This document shows positions 1 through 8,997 of a stretch of DNA of 64,000 bases, piece after piece. Under the pieces are notes generated by a model that was not told where the DNA came from, ran no database searches, and saw only the letters and a list, made by a program, of their open reading frames with translations. Position 1 is the stretch's first letter. Each line of letters starts with the position of its first letter. This DNA is from RYN-230 sp963844695 (lineage in GTDB: Bacteria; Actinomycetota; Actinomycetes; Streptosporangiales; Streptosporangiaceae): positions 92,857 to 156,856 of the forward strand of contig CAWJPL010000003.1 in assembly GCA_963844695.1 (NCBI GenBank), given 5' to 3'. Made by a program: the position numbers and the translations under genes.

Positions 1-123
1 GAATCGGTCGAGCGGGAAGTCCGCTGGCTGAACGAGCTGATCGCCTCGGAACGCCAGGCGGACACGGACCAGGCCGGACCAGGCCGGGCCGGGCCGGCTG
101 GCGGAACTGGCCCGGCTGACTGA
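1..123 (+). CDS. C-terminal end of a PadR-like transcriptional regulator (partial)
   Basis: The open frame from base 1 to the TGA at 121-123 encodes 40 residues beginning ESVEREVRWLNELIA and ending in a Gly/Ala/Pro-rich tail. The helical 'EREVRWLNELIA' stretch resembles the C-terminal dimerisation helix of PadR/VirR-type regulators. In Streptomyces and relatives such a regulator commonly lies directly upstream of the inositol-3-phosphate synthase gene, as here. The 5' end lies outside the window, so the DNA-binding domain cannot be checked. The family assignment rests mainly on context. Confidence 0.45.
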   Translation, partial: ESVEREVRWLNELIASERQADTDQAGPGRAGPAGGTGPAD

Positions 124-187
124 ACACGGCTGACTGAAAGAGAAATCTGACGCCACCATCGTGCGGCGAGAGAAGGAGTGTGTCCCC

Positions 188-1267
188 ATGGGTTCGGTTC
201 GGGTGGCCATCGTTGGCGTAGGTAACTGCGCCAGCTCCCTGATCCAGGGCGTGGAGTACTACAAGAATGCCAATCCTGGGGACCGGGTTCCTGGGCTGAT
301 GCACGTGATGTTCGGCCCGTACCACGTGCGGGACGTGGAGTTCGTCGCCGCCTTCGACGTAGACGCGAAGAAGGTGGGCCGGGATCTCGCCGAGGCCATC
401 GGGGCCAGCGAGAACAACACCATCAAGATCTGCGACGTGGCGCCGACCGGGATCACGGTGCAGCGCGGCCCCACGATGGACGGCCTGGGCGAGTACTACC
501 AGGAGATGATCTCCGAGTCGGCCGACCCGCCGGTGGAAGTGGTGCAGACCCTGCGCGAGTCCCGCGCGGACGTCCTCGTCTCGTACCTGCCGGTCGGGTC
601 CGAGCAGGCCGACCGCTTCTACGCGCAGTGCGCCATCGACGCCGGGGTGGCGTTTGTGAACGCTCTGCCGGTGTTCATCGCCTCCGATCCGGAGTGGGCG
701 GAGAAGTTCACCGCGGCGGGCGTGCCGATCATCGGTGATGACATCAAGTCCCAGGTCGGGGCCACCATCACGCACCGGGTGCTGGCCAAGCTCTTCGAGG
801 ACCGCGGCGTCGAACTGCTGCGCACGTACCAGCTCAACTTCGGCGGCAACATGGACTTCATGAACATGCTGGAGCGCAAGCGCCTCGTGTCCAAGAAGGT
901 GTCCAAGACCCAGTCGGTCACCTCGCAGATCCCGCACGAGATGGAGAAGGCCGCCGTGCACATCGGGCCGTCGGACCATGTGCCGTGGCTGGACGACCGC
1001 AAGTGGGCCTACATCCGGCTGGAGGGACGCGCCTTCGGCGACGTCCCGCTCAACCTCGAGTACAAGCTGGAGGTCTGGGACTCGCCGAACTCCGCGGGCG
1101 TGATCATCGACGCGATCCGGGCGGCGAAGATCGCCAAGGACCGCGGTGTCGGCGGCCCCATCCTCTCCGCGGCGTCGTACTTCATGAAGTCCCCGCCGGA
1201 GCAGTACAGCGACGACACGGCCCACGAGCTGGTGGAGCAGTTCATCCGCGGCGAGATCGAGCGCTGA
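188..1267 (+). CDS. ino1: Inositol-3-phosphate synthase
   Basis: Converts glucose 6-phosphate to 1D-myo-inositol 3-phosphate using NAD+, the first step towards mycothiol and phosphatidylinositol lipids in actinobacteria; cytoplasmic. The 359-residue product starts MGSVRVAIVGVGNCASS, a Rossmann NAD-binding motif (GxGNCxS), and continues with the family's NFGGNMDF and KTQSVTSQI segments around residues 225-255 and a C-terminal AASYFMKSPP. Length matches the short actinobacterial/archaeal class. ATG 188 is chosen because GAAGGAG lies about 10 bases upstream; an in-frame GTG at 161 has no such site and would add a nine-residue unconserved extension. A strong hairpin terminator follows at 1325, so this is a monocistronic unit or the end of one with the upstream regulator. 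Confidence 0.93.
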   Translation: MGSVRVAIVGVGNCASSLIQGVEYYKNANPGDRVPGLMHVMFGPYHVRDVEFVAAFDVDAKKVGRDLAEAIGASENNTIKICDVAPTGITVQRGPTMDGLGEYYQEMISESADPPVEVVQTLRESRADVLVSYLPVGSEQADRFYAQCAIDAGVAFVNALPVFIASDPEWAEKFTAAGVPIIGDDIKSQVGATITHRVLAKLFEDRGVELLRTYQLNFGGNMDFMNMLERKRLVSKKVSKTQSVTSQIPHEMEKAAVHIGPSDHVPWLDDRKWAYIRLEGRAFGDVPLNLEYKLEVWDSPNSAGVIIDAIRAAKIAKDRGVGGPILSAASYFMKSPPEQYSDDTAHELVEQFIRGEIER

Positions 1268-1324
1268 GCCTCGAGCGCTACCGCCGGGAGCTGAACATCG
1301 GGCGCTGACGCAGCGCCAGCCCGG

Positions 1325-1364
1325 AACGGCACGTGCCCGCCCGCCTGGCGGGCACGTGCCGTTT
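1325..1364 (+). terminator. Rho-independent-type hairpin after ino1
   Basis: A perfect 17-bp inverted repeat: the left arm is 1325-1341 (AACGGCACGTGCCCGCC), the loop is five bases, and the right arm is 1347-1363, followed by a short T run. Very stable stem and clear position between ino1 and the MFS gene. Confidence 0.85.
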
Positions 1365-1477
1365 CCTGGTTTGAGTCCTTGCCCCGGCCGTCCGCATTGC
1401 CCTGGCCATACGGAAACATTAAGCAGCACGCCAGGCACGCCGGGCTCCCGCAGGATCCTCCCCCGTAGCCTGTATGG

Positions 1478-2911
1478 GTGACCGTCCTGGCCGCCGTGAA
1501 GGCGAAGCTGCGCGGCCGGCGAACCGGCTCGTCCTTCGTCGCTGATCTGCGCATTCTCCTGCGGGAACGGGATTTCCGGCGGCTGTTCGCGACCCGGCTG
1601 ATCTCGCAGACCGGAGATGGCATCTTCACGGCCGGGCTCGGCTCCTACGTCTTCTTCAACAGCACCTCGTTCCCGAACCCGGCCTCGGCCGCGGCGGCGT
1701 TCGCGGTGCTCTACCTCCCGTATTCGCTGATCGGGCCGTTCGCCGGGGTGTTCATCGACCGCTGGTCGCGCCGCCAGATCCTGGTCTGGTCAGCGCTGCT
1801 GCGCACCCTGTTCGTGGCGGCGACCGCCGCGCTGGTCGCCTCGGGCAACCTGGGCGTCCCGCTGTACGCGGGCGTGCTGCTGGTACTGGGGGTCAACCGG
1901 TTCTTCCTGTCCTCACTGTCCGCCGCGCTGCCGCACGTAGTCCCGGAAGACAAGCTGGTCATGGCCAACTCCGTGTCGCCGACCGCGGGCGGGATCATGG
2001 CCGCGGTCGGCGGGATCGTCGGCCTGGGCGTCCACGTGGCCACCGGCAGCGGGCGGACCGGATCCGCCGTCACCCTGCTGGTGGCCGGCCTCTGCTACGT
2101 GCTGGCCAGCCTGGTGGCCCGGACCATGCCGCGATCGTTGCTCGGCCCCTTCCGTGAGCCGGGCGACGGGCCGCCGGACCGGGTGCTGGGTGAGTTCTCG
2201 GCCGTGCTCGCCGGCCTGGCCGCCGGGGCCCGGTACGTGCTGCGCCGCCGCGGGCCGGCCGCGGCGCTGGGCGCCACCGGCGGGAACCGGTTCCTCTACG
2301 GGATCTTGTTCCTGATGTCGATCCTGCTCTACCGGAACTACTTCTACCGCGCGGCCGGGGCGAACGCGGCGCTCAGCCACTACACGGTGCTGGTCATCGC
2401 CTCCGCGCTCGGGTACGCCTGCGCGGCGCTGGTCACCCCGCGGCTGGCCAGGGTGCTCGGCAAGCCGGCCTGGATCACGGTCCTGCTCGCCCTGGCCGCG
2501 ATCATCACCGGCCCGCTGGGCGAGACCTTCAGCCAGGTCGCGTTCCTGATCATCGGGTTCACCCTGAACCTGGCCGGGCAGGGCGTGGCGATCTGCGCGA
2601 CCACGATCTTGCAGGAAGAGGTGGACGACCACTACCGGGGCCGCGTCTTCTCGTTCTACGACATGACGTTCAACGTCACGTTCGTGGCCGGGGCCGGGCT
2701 CAGTGCGGTGTTCATGCCGGTCAACGGGCGGTCCGCGGTCATCATCGGGGTAGTCGCCGTCGGGTACGCGGTCACCGCCGCGGCGTACTGGATGGCCAGC
2801 CGGCTGCCGGCCGCCGGCCGCGGTCAGCCGCGGGGCGGGTCGGACGCGTCGGGCGGATCAGGCGGCGGCGGCCAGAGTCCTTCGGCCTCAGCCCAGTGCA
2901 GCAGTTCCTGA
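1478..2911 (+). CDS. MFS transporter
   Basis: A 477-residue polytopic membrane protein. After a basic N-terminus (LRERDFRRLFATRLISQTGDG) it has about twelve hydrophobic segments with the MFS loop-2/3 signature VFIDRWSRRQIL near residues 90-100. The opening resembles the MFS_3/enterobactin-exporter-like group; the substrate is unknown. The GTG at 1478 is preceded by a TAGCCT -10 element at 1466-1471 only seven bases upstream, so the mRNA is probably leaderless. The Ser/Gly-rich last 30 residues overlap the 3' end of the convergent pcnA gene by 88 bases. That tail is not conserved-looking and may simply be a lost stop codon. Confidence 0.8.
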   Translation: MTVLAAVKAKLRGRRTGSSFVADLRILLRERDFRRLFATRLISQTGDGIFTAGLGSYVFFNSTSFPNPASAAAAFAVLYLPYSLIGPFAGVFIDRWSRRQILVWSALLRTLFVAATAALVASGNLGVPLYAGVLLVLGVNRFFLSSLSAALPHVVPEDKLVMANSVSPTAGGIMAAVGGIVGLGVHVATGSGRTGSAVTLLVAGLCYVLASLVARTMPRSLLGPFREPGDGPPDRVLGEFSAVLAGLAAGARYVLRRRGPAAALGATGGNRFLYGILFLMSILLYRNYFYRAAGANAALSHYTVLVIASALGYACAALVTPRLARVLGKPAWITVLLALAAIITGPLGETFSQVAFLIIGFTLNLAGQGVAICATTILQEEVDDHYRGRVFSFYDMTFNVTFVAGAGLSAVFMPVNGRSAVIIGVVAVGYAVTAAAYWMASRLPAAGRGQPRGGSDASGGSGGGGQSPSASAQCSSS

Positions 2912-4332
2912 GTGGCCCGCTCGGGACCCAGCGGGCCGTGCTCCATCCGCAGTTCCAGCAGGTACTGATAGGCCCGGCCGACCGCGCGGCCCGGTGGCAG
3001 GCGCAGGATGGCCATGATCTGGTTCCCGTCCAGGTCGGGCCGGATCTTCTTGAGTTCCTCCTGGGCGCTGAGGGCCACGATGCGCTGCTCCAGGCCGTCC
3101 TGGGCCCGGGCCAGGCGGGCGGCCTTGGCCCGGTTCCGGGTGGTGCAGTCGGCCCGGGTGAGCACCTGCAGCCGGGTCAGCAGCGGCCCCGCGTCCCGCA
3201 CGTAACGGCGGACCGCGGAGTCCGTCCACTCACCTGGCCCGTACCCGTGGAACCGCAGGTGCAGTGCGATCAAGGTGCTCACGTCGGCGACCACCACGGA
3301 CGAGAAGCGCAGCGCCTTCAGCCGGGACCGGGCCATGGCCGCGCCGACCACCTCGTGATGGTGGAAAGCCACCCGCCCGTCCGGAAGCAGCGAGCGCGTC
3401 TTGGGCTTGCCTATGTCATGCAGCAGCGCCGCCAGCCGGACCACCAGGTCCGGCTGCAGGCCGTAGTGCTCCTCCAGCTCGATAGCCTGCTCCAGGACGA
3501 TCAGCGAGTGCTGGTACACGTCCTTGTGCCGCATGTGCTCGTCGGTTTCCAGCCGCAGCCTGGGCACCTCGGGCAGGACTACGTCCGCTACTCCGGTGTC
3601 GACCATCAGCTCGACCCCCCGGACCACGTCGTGGGAGCGCGGAGCGAGCAGCAGCTTGCTGAGCTCGTCGCGGATCCGCTCCGCGGAGGGAACCGTGAGC
3701 CGGGGCGCCAGCTCCGCCATGGCCACCGCCACTTCCGGGGCCACGGTGAAGCCCAGCTGCGCGGTGAAGCGGGCCGCGCGCATGATCCGGAGCGGGTCGT
3801 CGGTGAACGACTCCTCCGGGCTCCCCGGGGTGCGCAGCACCCTGTCCCGCAGATCCCGCAGGCCGCCGAACGGGTCCACCAGCTCCAGGGACGGCAGCCG
3901 GGCCGCCATCGCGTTCACGGTGAAGTCACGCCGGCGCAGGTCAGCCTCCAGCGAGGTGCCGTACCGGACGTCCGCGGGTTTGCGGGAGTCAGGCCCGTAC
4001 GTCTCGCTCCGGTAGGTGGTGATCTCCAGGATGACGTCACCCTTGCGCAGCCCGACGGTGCCGAACTCGATACCGGTCTCCCAGACCTTGTCGGCCCAGT
4101 CCCGGGCGATGGCCAGGACCTGCGGCGGGGTCGCGTTCGTAGCCAGGTCCAGGTCACTGTGCGCGCGGCCGAGGAACGCGTCCCGGACCGGACCGCCCAC
4201 CAGTGCCAGCTCGTACCCGTTCCGGGCGAAAATGTGGCCCAGGTCGGCCGCGGGCGCAGCCGACCTGCGCAGCAGCGCTGCGGCGGCCTTCCGCTGTTCC
4301 GGGCCGATGGGCGTGGTATCTGGCACGGGCAT
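2824..4332 (-). CDS. pcnA: CCA tRNA nucleotidyltransferase (class II, HD-domain)
   Basis: Adds or repairs the 3' CCA of tRNAs. The 502-residue product has the class II nucleotidyltransferase motif LVGGPVRDAFLGR followed by the metal-binding SDLDLATNA (residues about 43-65), the RRDFTVNAMA motif, and an HD phosphohydrolase domain with AALLHDIGKPKTR near residue 300. The ATG at 4332 (MPVPDTTPIGPEQ) is preferred to the upstream in-frame ATG at 4398, which would add an unconserved segment covering the divergent promoter region. In actinobacteria this gene is classically divergent from the DUF6049-murJ-sigM-trxBA cluster, exactly as here. Confidence 0.92.
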   Translation of the reverse strand: MPVPDTTPIGPEQRKAAAALLRRSAAPAADLGHIFARNGYELALVGGPVRDAFLGRAHSDLDLATNATPPQVLAIARDWADKVWETGIEFGTVGLRKGDVILEITTYRSETYGPDSRKPADVRYGTSLEADLRRRDFTVNAMAARLPSLELVDPFGGLRDLRDRVLRTPGSPEESFTDDPLRIMRAARFTAQLGFTVAPEVAVAMAELAPRLTVPSAERIRDELSKLLLAPRSHDVVRGVELMVDTGVADVVLPEVPRLRLETDEHMRHKDVYQHSLIVLEQAIELEEHYGLQPDLVVRLAALLHDIGKPKTRSLLPDGRVAFHHHEVVGAAMARSRLKALRFSSVVVADVSTLIALHLRFHGYGPGEWTDSAVRRYVRDAGPLLTRLQVLTRADCTTRNRAKAARLARAQDGLEQRIVALSAQEELKKIRPDLDGNQIMAILRLPPGRAVGRAYQYLLELRMEHGPLGPERATQELLHWAEAEGLWPPPPDPPDASDPPRG

Positions 4333-4425
4333 TGAGGGTAGGGGGTAGTGGTGGGCCGGGGGAAATCCACGGCTCCCGGACTCATCTTGGAAGAGCACTC
4401 AGGGAACGGCAATAGCATTTCCGGC

Positions 4426-6882
4426 ATGCCGCGTCAGTGCCCAACGCAGCGCGACCAGAGGCCTGCCAGGCCGGCGTGGCCTCGGCTGGCCCGGCGCTGG
4501 GTCCTGGCGTGCGCGTTTGTCGCGCTGATGGCCGGCGGCCCCGCGCTGGCCGGGGCCGGCCCGGCCAGCGCAGCCACTGCGGCCGTCACGGACGCGGCGG
4601 GGGCACGCTCGGCCGCTGCGGGCTCCCAGCCGGTGACGGTCGGCATCACCTCGGTAAACCCGCAGGTCGCCAGGCCCGGGCACCCGGTCACCGTGCAGGG
4701 CACGGTCAGTAACCCGACCCGGAACGCCGTGTCCGGCCTGACGGTCCAGCTCAGGTCGTCCGTCACCCCGCTCTCCAGCCGGACCGCGCTCAGCGAGTAC
4801 GCCGCCGGGAAGCTGGCGGCGGCCGATGTCCCACTGCTGCGCGCCGTGGCCCGGCTGCCCGGGACCCTGGCCCCCGGAGCGGTGCGCGACTGGACGGCCA
4901 CCATCCGGCCCGGCGTCCTCCCGCTGACTACCTTCGGCGTCTACCCACTCGCGGCCGAATTGGACTCCGGCGGCGCCGCGCTGAGCACCGACCACACATT
5001 CCTGCCGTTCTGGCCGGGGTCCAGGGCGGCGGCCGGGCTCACCCAGCGGATGAAGATCGCCTGGATCTGGCCCATTTTCAGCGCGCCCGAGCAGGCCGCC
5101 TGCCCGGCACTGCTCAACAACGCCCTGGCCAGCAGCCTGACGGCAGGCGGGCGGCTCGGCCGGCTGCTCGCGGCGGGCAGTACGCCGGAGGCCGTGCGCG
5201 CCGACCTGACCTGGGCTATCGACCCGAGCGTGCTGTCCAGCGCCGCGGTCATGCGCCAGGCCTACCAGGTGGGCGGGACCGCCACCTGCTCTGGTGCGGT
5301 CACCAAGCGGGCCAGCCCGGCGGCCCGCAGCTGGCTGGCCGGGCTGCGCTCGGTCACCGCGGAGCAGAACTACTTCGTCACCCCGTACGCGGACGTGGAC
5401 GTGTCCGCCCTCACCCATGCTGGCCTGGTCACCGATCTGCAGCGGGCCCAGAACGAGGGAGCTTCCGTCGCGGGCAAGTTCCTCGGCGGCACGCAGCGTC
5501 CGGCCGTCGCCGGCGGCGGCACGATCGCCTGGCCGGCCGCCGGGGTCGCCGATTTCGGGGTTCTCGGCAACCTGGCCGCGAACAGGGTGAGCTCGGTGAT
5601 CCTGAACAGTTCCCTGATGCCACCCAAGACGGCGCCGCCGTACACGCCCAGCGCTATTACCAGCGCCCTGGACGGGGTCAACGCGGGCGTGCACGTGGCC
5701 CTGACCGACAACATCCTCAGCCAGGTCCTGGCCGACGGGCCGACGGCCGGACAGGCCCGCAGGGCACAGGCCCGCACTCAGTCAGCGACCGGCCGGTCAG
5801 CCAGCGGCCAGTCAGCCGGCACCGTGGCCGCGGCCGCCGCGGCTGGCTCGTTCGCGACCGAGCAGCGCTTCCTGGCCGAGACGGCGATGATCGCCGCGGA
5901 GTTCCCGGCCATCCCGCGTTCGGTGGTGATCGCCCCGCCCCGCCGGTGGAATCCGACCGACAGCCTGGCCACGGCCCTGCTGGCCGAGAGCGACGACGCG
6001 CCCTGGCTGAAGCCGGCCAGCGTGTCCACCCTGATCGCCGCGAACTCCGCGGCCGGGCAGGTACCGCGGGTGCGGCCGCCCGGGACGAAGTTCGGCCGCG
6101 GCGAACTGCACCGGTCCCTGCTCCGCAAGGTCAAGGGCCTGGAGGACAATATCCGGCTGCAGGCCAGCATGTTCGGCGTGAAGCCGCCCTCCGCCTACCT
6201 GGCCGGCGCCGTGGCCGCGGTGGAATCGTCGGCCTGGCGGGGCCACCCCCACCAGGCGAAAGCCCTGCTGGCCTCGGTGTCTGCGTACCTGGCCGCGCAG
6301 GAACGGCAGGTCCGCATCATCGACACCGGGCAGGACACCCTGACCGGGAAGTCCGGCCCCGTCCCGGTTTCGATCAGTAACCGGCTGGGCCGGACGGTCA
6401 CGGTCCTGCTGCGGGTGCGGGCGCCCGCGGGCCGGATGACGGTCCATCCCGCTGTCACCACCGTCACTATCCAGCCATACCAGCAGCGGACCGTAGTGAT
6501 CAAGGTACGCTCCGCAGTGGTCGGCTCCACGGTGCTCAGGCTGAGCCTGGCCGCGCCGAACGGGGCACCACTGCCCGGGACCCAGGCCACGCTGACCGTG
6601 GACGCCACTCATTTCGGCACCACGGCCCTGGTGATCGTGGCCATCGCCATCGCCGTCTTCGTGGTCACCGCGATCGCCCGGGCGATCCGCCGCGGCGGGG
6701 CCAGCGGGGCCCTGCTGTCCCCACGTCGCAGGCCCGGGCCAGGTCAGGACGCGAACGGTGCGGAACCCACCGGATCGCCCGGCGAAACGGATACCGTCGT
6801 GTCCGAGCCCGCCCGTGATCAGCAGACACCCGAGGAGCCGGATGAGTACGCCAGCGCCCCAGGCCGGGTGGACCGCCCCTGA
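4426..6882 (+). CDS. DUF6049 family secreted/membrane-anchored protein
   Basis: An 818-residue protein of the DUF6049 family, found between the CCA-adding enzyme and murJ in many actinobacteria; function unknown, presumably in the cell envelope. The N-terminus from ATG 4426 is a signal peptide (RRWVLACAFVALMAGGPALAG, cut near ASAAT). A Pro-rich Ig-like segment (VGITSVNPQVARPGHPVTV) follows, then a large extracellular domain, a second Ig-like domain near residues 640-730, and one C-terminal membrane helix (ALVIVAIAIAVFVVTAIA) with a basic cytoplasmic tail. The in-frame ATG at 4348 would place 26 extra residues before the signal peptide and is rejected. The stop overlaps the start region of murJ, suggesting co-transcription. 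Confidence 0.82.
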   Translation: MPRQCPTQRDQRPARPAWPRLARRWVLACAFVALMAGGPALAGAGPASAATAAVTDAAGARSAAAGSQPVTVGITSVNPQVARPGHPVTVQGTVSNPTRNAVSGLTVQLRSSVTPLSSRTALSEYAAGKLAAADVPLLRAVARLPGTLAPGAVRDWTATIRPGVLPLTTFGVYPLAAELDSGGAALSTDHTFLPFWPGSRAAAGLTQRMKIAWIWPIFSAPEQAACPALLNNALASSLTAGGRLGRLLAAGSTPEAVRADLTWAIDPSVLSSAAVMRQAYQVGGTATCSGAVTKRASPAARSWLAGLRSVTAEQNYFVTPYADVDVSALTHAGLVTDLQRAQNEGASVAGKFLGGTQRPAVAGGGTIAWPAAGVADFGVLGNLAANRVSSVILNSSLMPPKTAPPYTPSAITSALDGVNAGVHVALTDNILSQVLADGPTAGQARRAQARTQSATGRSASGQSAGTVAAAAAAGSFATEQRFLAETAMIAAEFPAIPRSVVIAPPRRWNPTDSLATALLAESDDAPWLKPASVSTLIAANSAAGQVPRVRPPGTKFGRGELHRSLLRKVKGLEDNIRLQASMFGVKPPSAYLAGAVAAVESSAWRGHPHQAKALLASVSAYLAAQERQVRIIDTGQDTLTGKSGPVPVSISNRLGRTVTVLLRVRAPAGRMTVHPAVTTVTIQPYQQRTVVIKVRSAVVGSTVLRLSLAAPNGAPLPGTQATLTVDATHFGTTALVIVAIAIAVFVVTAIARAIRRGGASGALLSPRRRPGPGQDANGAEPTGSPGETDTVVSEPARDQQTPEEPDEYASAPGRVDRP

Positions 6883-8747
6883 TGGCAGACGGGGGCGCCG
6901 CCGCGCTTCTGGCCGGCATCACGGCGGGAGCCACGCGGGGGGCGCGGGCCATGCGGGCAGCGGCGTGATCGCCGACCGCGACCGCGGCCCCGCGGAACCC
7001 GGCCAGGAAGTCCCCGGCGGGGGCCACGGCCACGCGGGCCAGGGCGGCGCGGGCCACGGCGGGCGGCGCTCCCGGCGGCGGCGCTCCCGGCGGCGGCGCT
7101 CCCGGCGGCGGCGCCGGGCGGCCCGCTCCCGGTCCTGAGGGCGGCAGCCTGCTCCGCTCCAGCTCGGTGATGGCCGTGGGCACGCTGGCCTCCCGCGGGA
7201 CCGGTTTCCTGCGCACGCTGATGCTCGTCTTCGCACTCGGCGTGACCGGCGTGGCCAACGCGTACAACAACGCGAACACGCTGCCCAACGCGGTCTACGA
7301 CCTGCTGCTCGGCGGCATCCTGACCAGTGTCGTGGTCCCGCTGCTGGTCAGCGCGGCCAAGCGGGACTCCGACGGCGGCGAGGCCTACGACCAGCGGATG
7401 TTCACCCTGGCCACCAGCGCGCTGCTCGGGATCACCGTGCTGGCCACGCTGGCCGGGGGCCTGCTGGTCAACCTGTACGCCCACGCCATTACCGGCCCCG
7501 AGCACCACCTGATGGTGATCTTCGCGTACTTCTTCATCCCGCAGATCTTCTTCTACGGGGTGAGTTCGCTGGCCGGCGGAATCCTGAACGCGCGTGGTCA
7601 CTTCGCCGCGCCGATGTGGACCCCGGTCATCAACAACGTCGTGGTGATCGGTGTCCTGCTGCTGTTCATCGCCACGGGCGGCATCGGCACCGACCCCTCG
7701 GCCATCTCCGCCAGCCAGGTCGAACTGCTCGGCTTCGGCACCACACTGGGCATCGTCGCGCAGACCGCGGCCCTGATCCCGTTCCTGCGCCGGGTGGGCT
7801 TCCGCTGGCACCCGCGGTTCGACTTCCGGCGGGACGAGGTCAGGGAGATCCGCCGGATGGCCGCGCCACTGTTCGGCTACGTGCTCACCACCCAGGTGTC
7901 CTTCCTCGTAGTGCAGAACGTGGCCAACGCGGCGTCGGTGCGGCCCGGCGCGGCCTACGACTCGTTCTCCACCTACAGCTACGCCTGGCAGCTGTTCCAG
8001 TTGCCGTACGCGATCATCGGGGTGTCGGTGATCACCGCGCTGCTGCCCCGGATGAGCGCGCACGCCGCGGAGCGCCGCTACCCGCTGGTCCGGGACGACT
8101 TCTCCACCGGGGTGCGCCTGTCGTCGGTCATCGTGGTGCCCGCCGCGCTGCTGCTCCTCGTGCTCGGACCCCCGCTCGCCGAGTTCCTGATCGCGCACGG
8201 CAGCACGACCGTGGCCGAGGCCCGCTACATCGGTGAAGTGTTCGCCATCTTCTCCCTCGGCCTGGTGCCGTACATGATTTTCCAGCTGCTGCTGCGGGTC
8301 TTCTACGCGCTGCACGACAGCCGCACTCCCATGTTCGTCGGCGTCGCGGTGATGGCGGCCAACATCGGCATCAGCCTGCTCGTGCTCAACGTGGTCCCGA
8401 CCGGCCACGTGGTGGAAGGCCTGGGAGTCTCGTTCGGCGTGTCCAACGTGGTGGGCGCGGTCGTGTCCTGGCGTATTCTCAGCCACCGCCTGGGCGGCCT
8501 GGCCGGCCGTCAGATCGCGGACAGCCTGGGACGGATGCACGTGGCCGCCGTGCCGGCCCTGCTCTTCGCCTGGGCCGTGACGTTCATGGTCGGCGTGCTC
8601 TTCGCGCCCGGCCCGGTCTTCGGGCTCATCACCGTGGTCCTGGGCGGGACCGGCGGCCTGCTGCTCTACCTGCTCTTTTCCCGGGCGCTCGGGATCAGGG
8701 AGGTGACCACGCTGACGTCCACCGTGAAGACCCGGCTGCATCGGTGA
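6842..8747 (+). CDS. murJ: Lipid II flippase MurJ (apparent +1 frameshift in N-terminal extension)
   Basis: MurJ/MviN flips lipid II across the membrane for peptidoglycan synthesis. The conserved frame is complete from LLRSSSVMAVGTLASRGTGF to the stop at 8747, with about 14 hydrophobic segments and the usual loss of charge outside them. An internal GTG (7167) lies inside the first conserved motif, so it is not a convincing start. A good start exists at ATG 6842 with GAGGAG four bases upstream, giving MSTPAPQAGWTAP and a Gly/His-rich leader typical of actinobacterial MurJ. That leader is in another frame and joins the conserved frame if one G of the GGG at 7061-7063 is ignored; then the product is 634 residues. 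It overlaps the end of the DUF6049 gene by 41 bases. Confidence 0.85.
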
Positions 8748-8997
8748 GCAGCACTTCACGGACACGGCGGGTAATCCTGGTCATACCCGCACCGAAGGTC
8801 CGGGCAGGGTTATCGGGAAGCGAAGCTGGTGTCTCTCACATGTAACGGTTTTCGGCAGCGGGGCAGGCGGACACCTCCCGGGACCCCCAGCGGCTTAGCA
8901 TGGTGTCCAGCACCACGAATACGCGCTCGTCAACGTCCGCATGTCCGGGGGCTCGGAAGGAGGGTCGAGGGCCTGCCCCGCTCTTGACTTCAGGCCT

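Noticed and set aside
6819..8765. A 648-residue minus-strand frame over murJ
   Set aside because: Antisense to MurJ, with repetitive charged composition and no recognisable domain.
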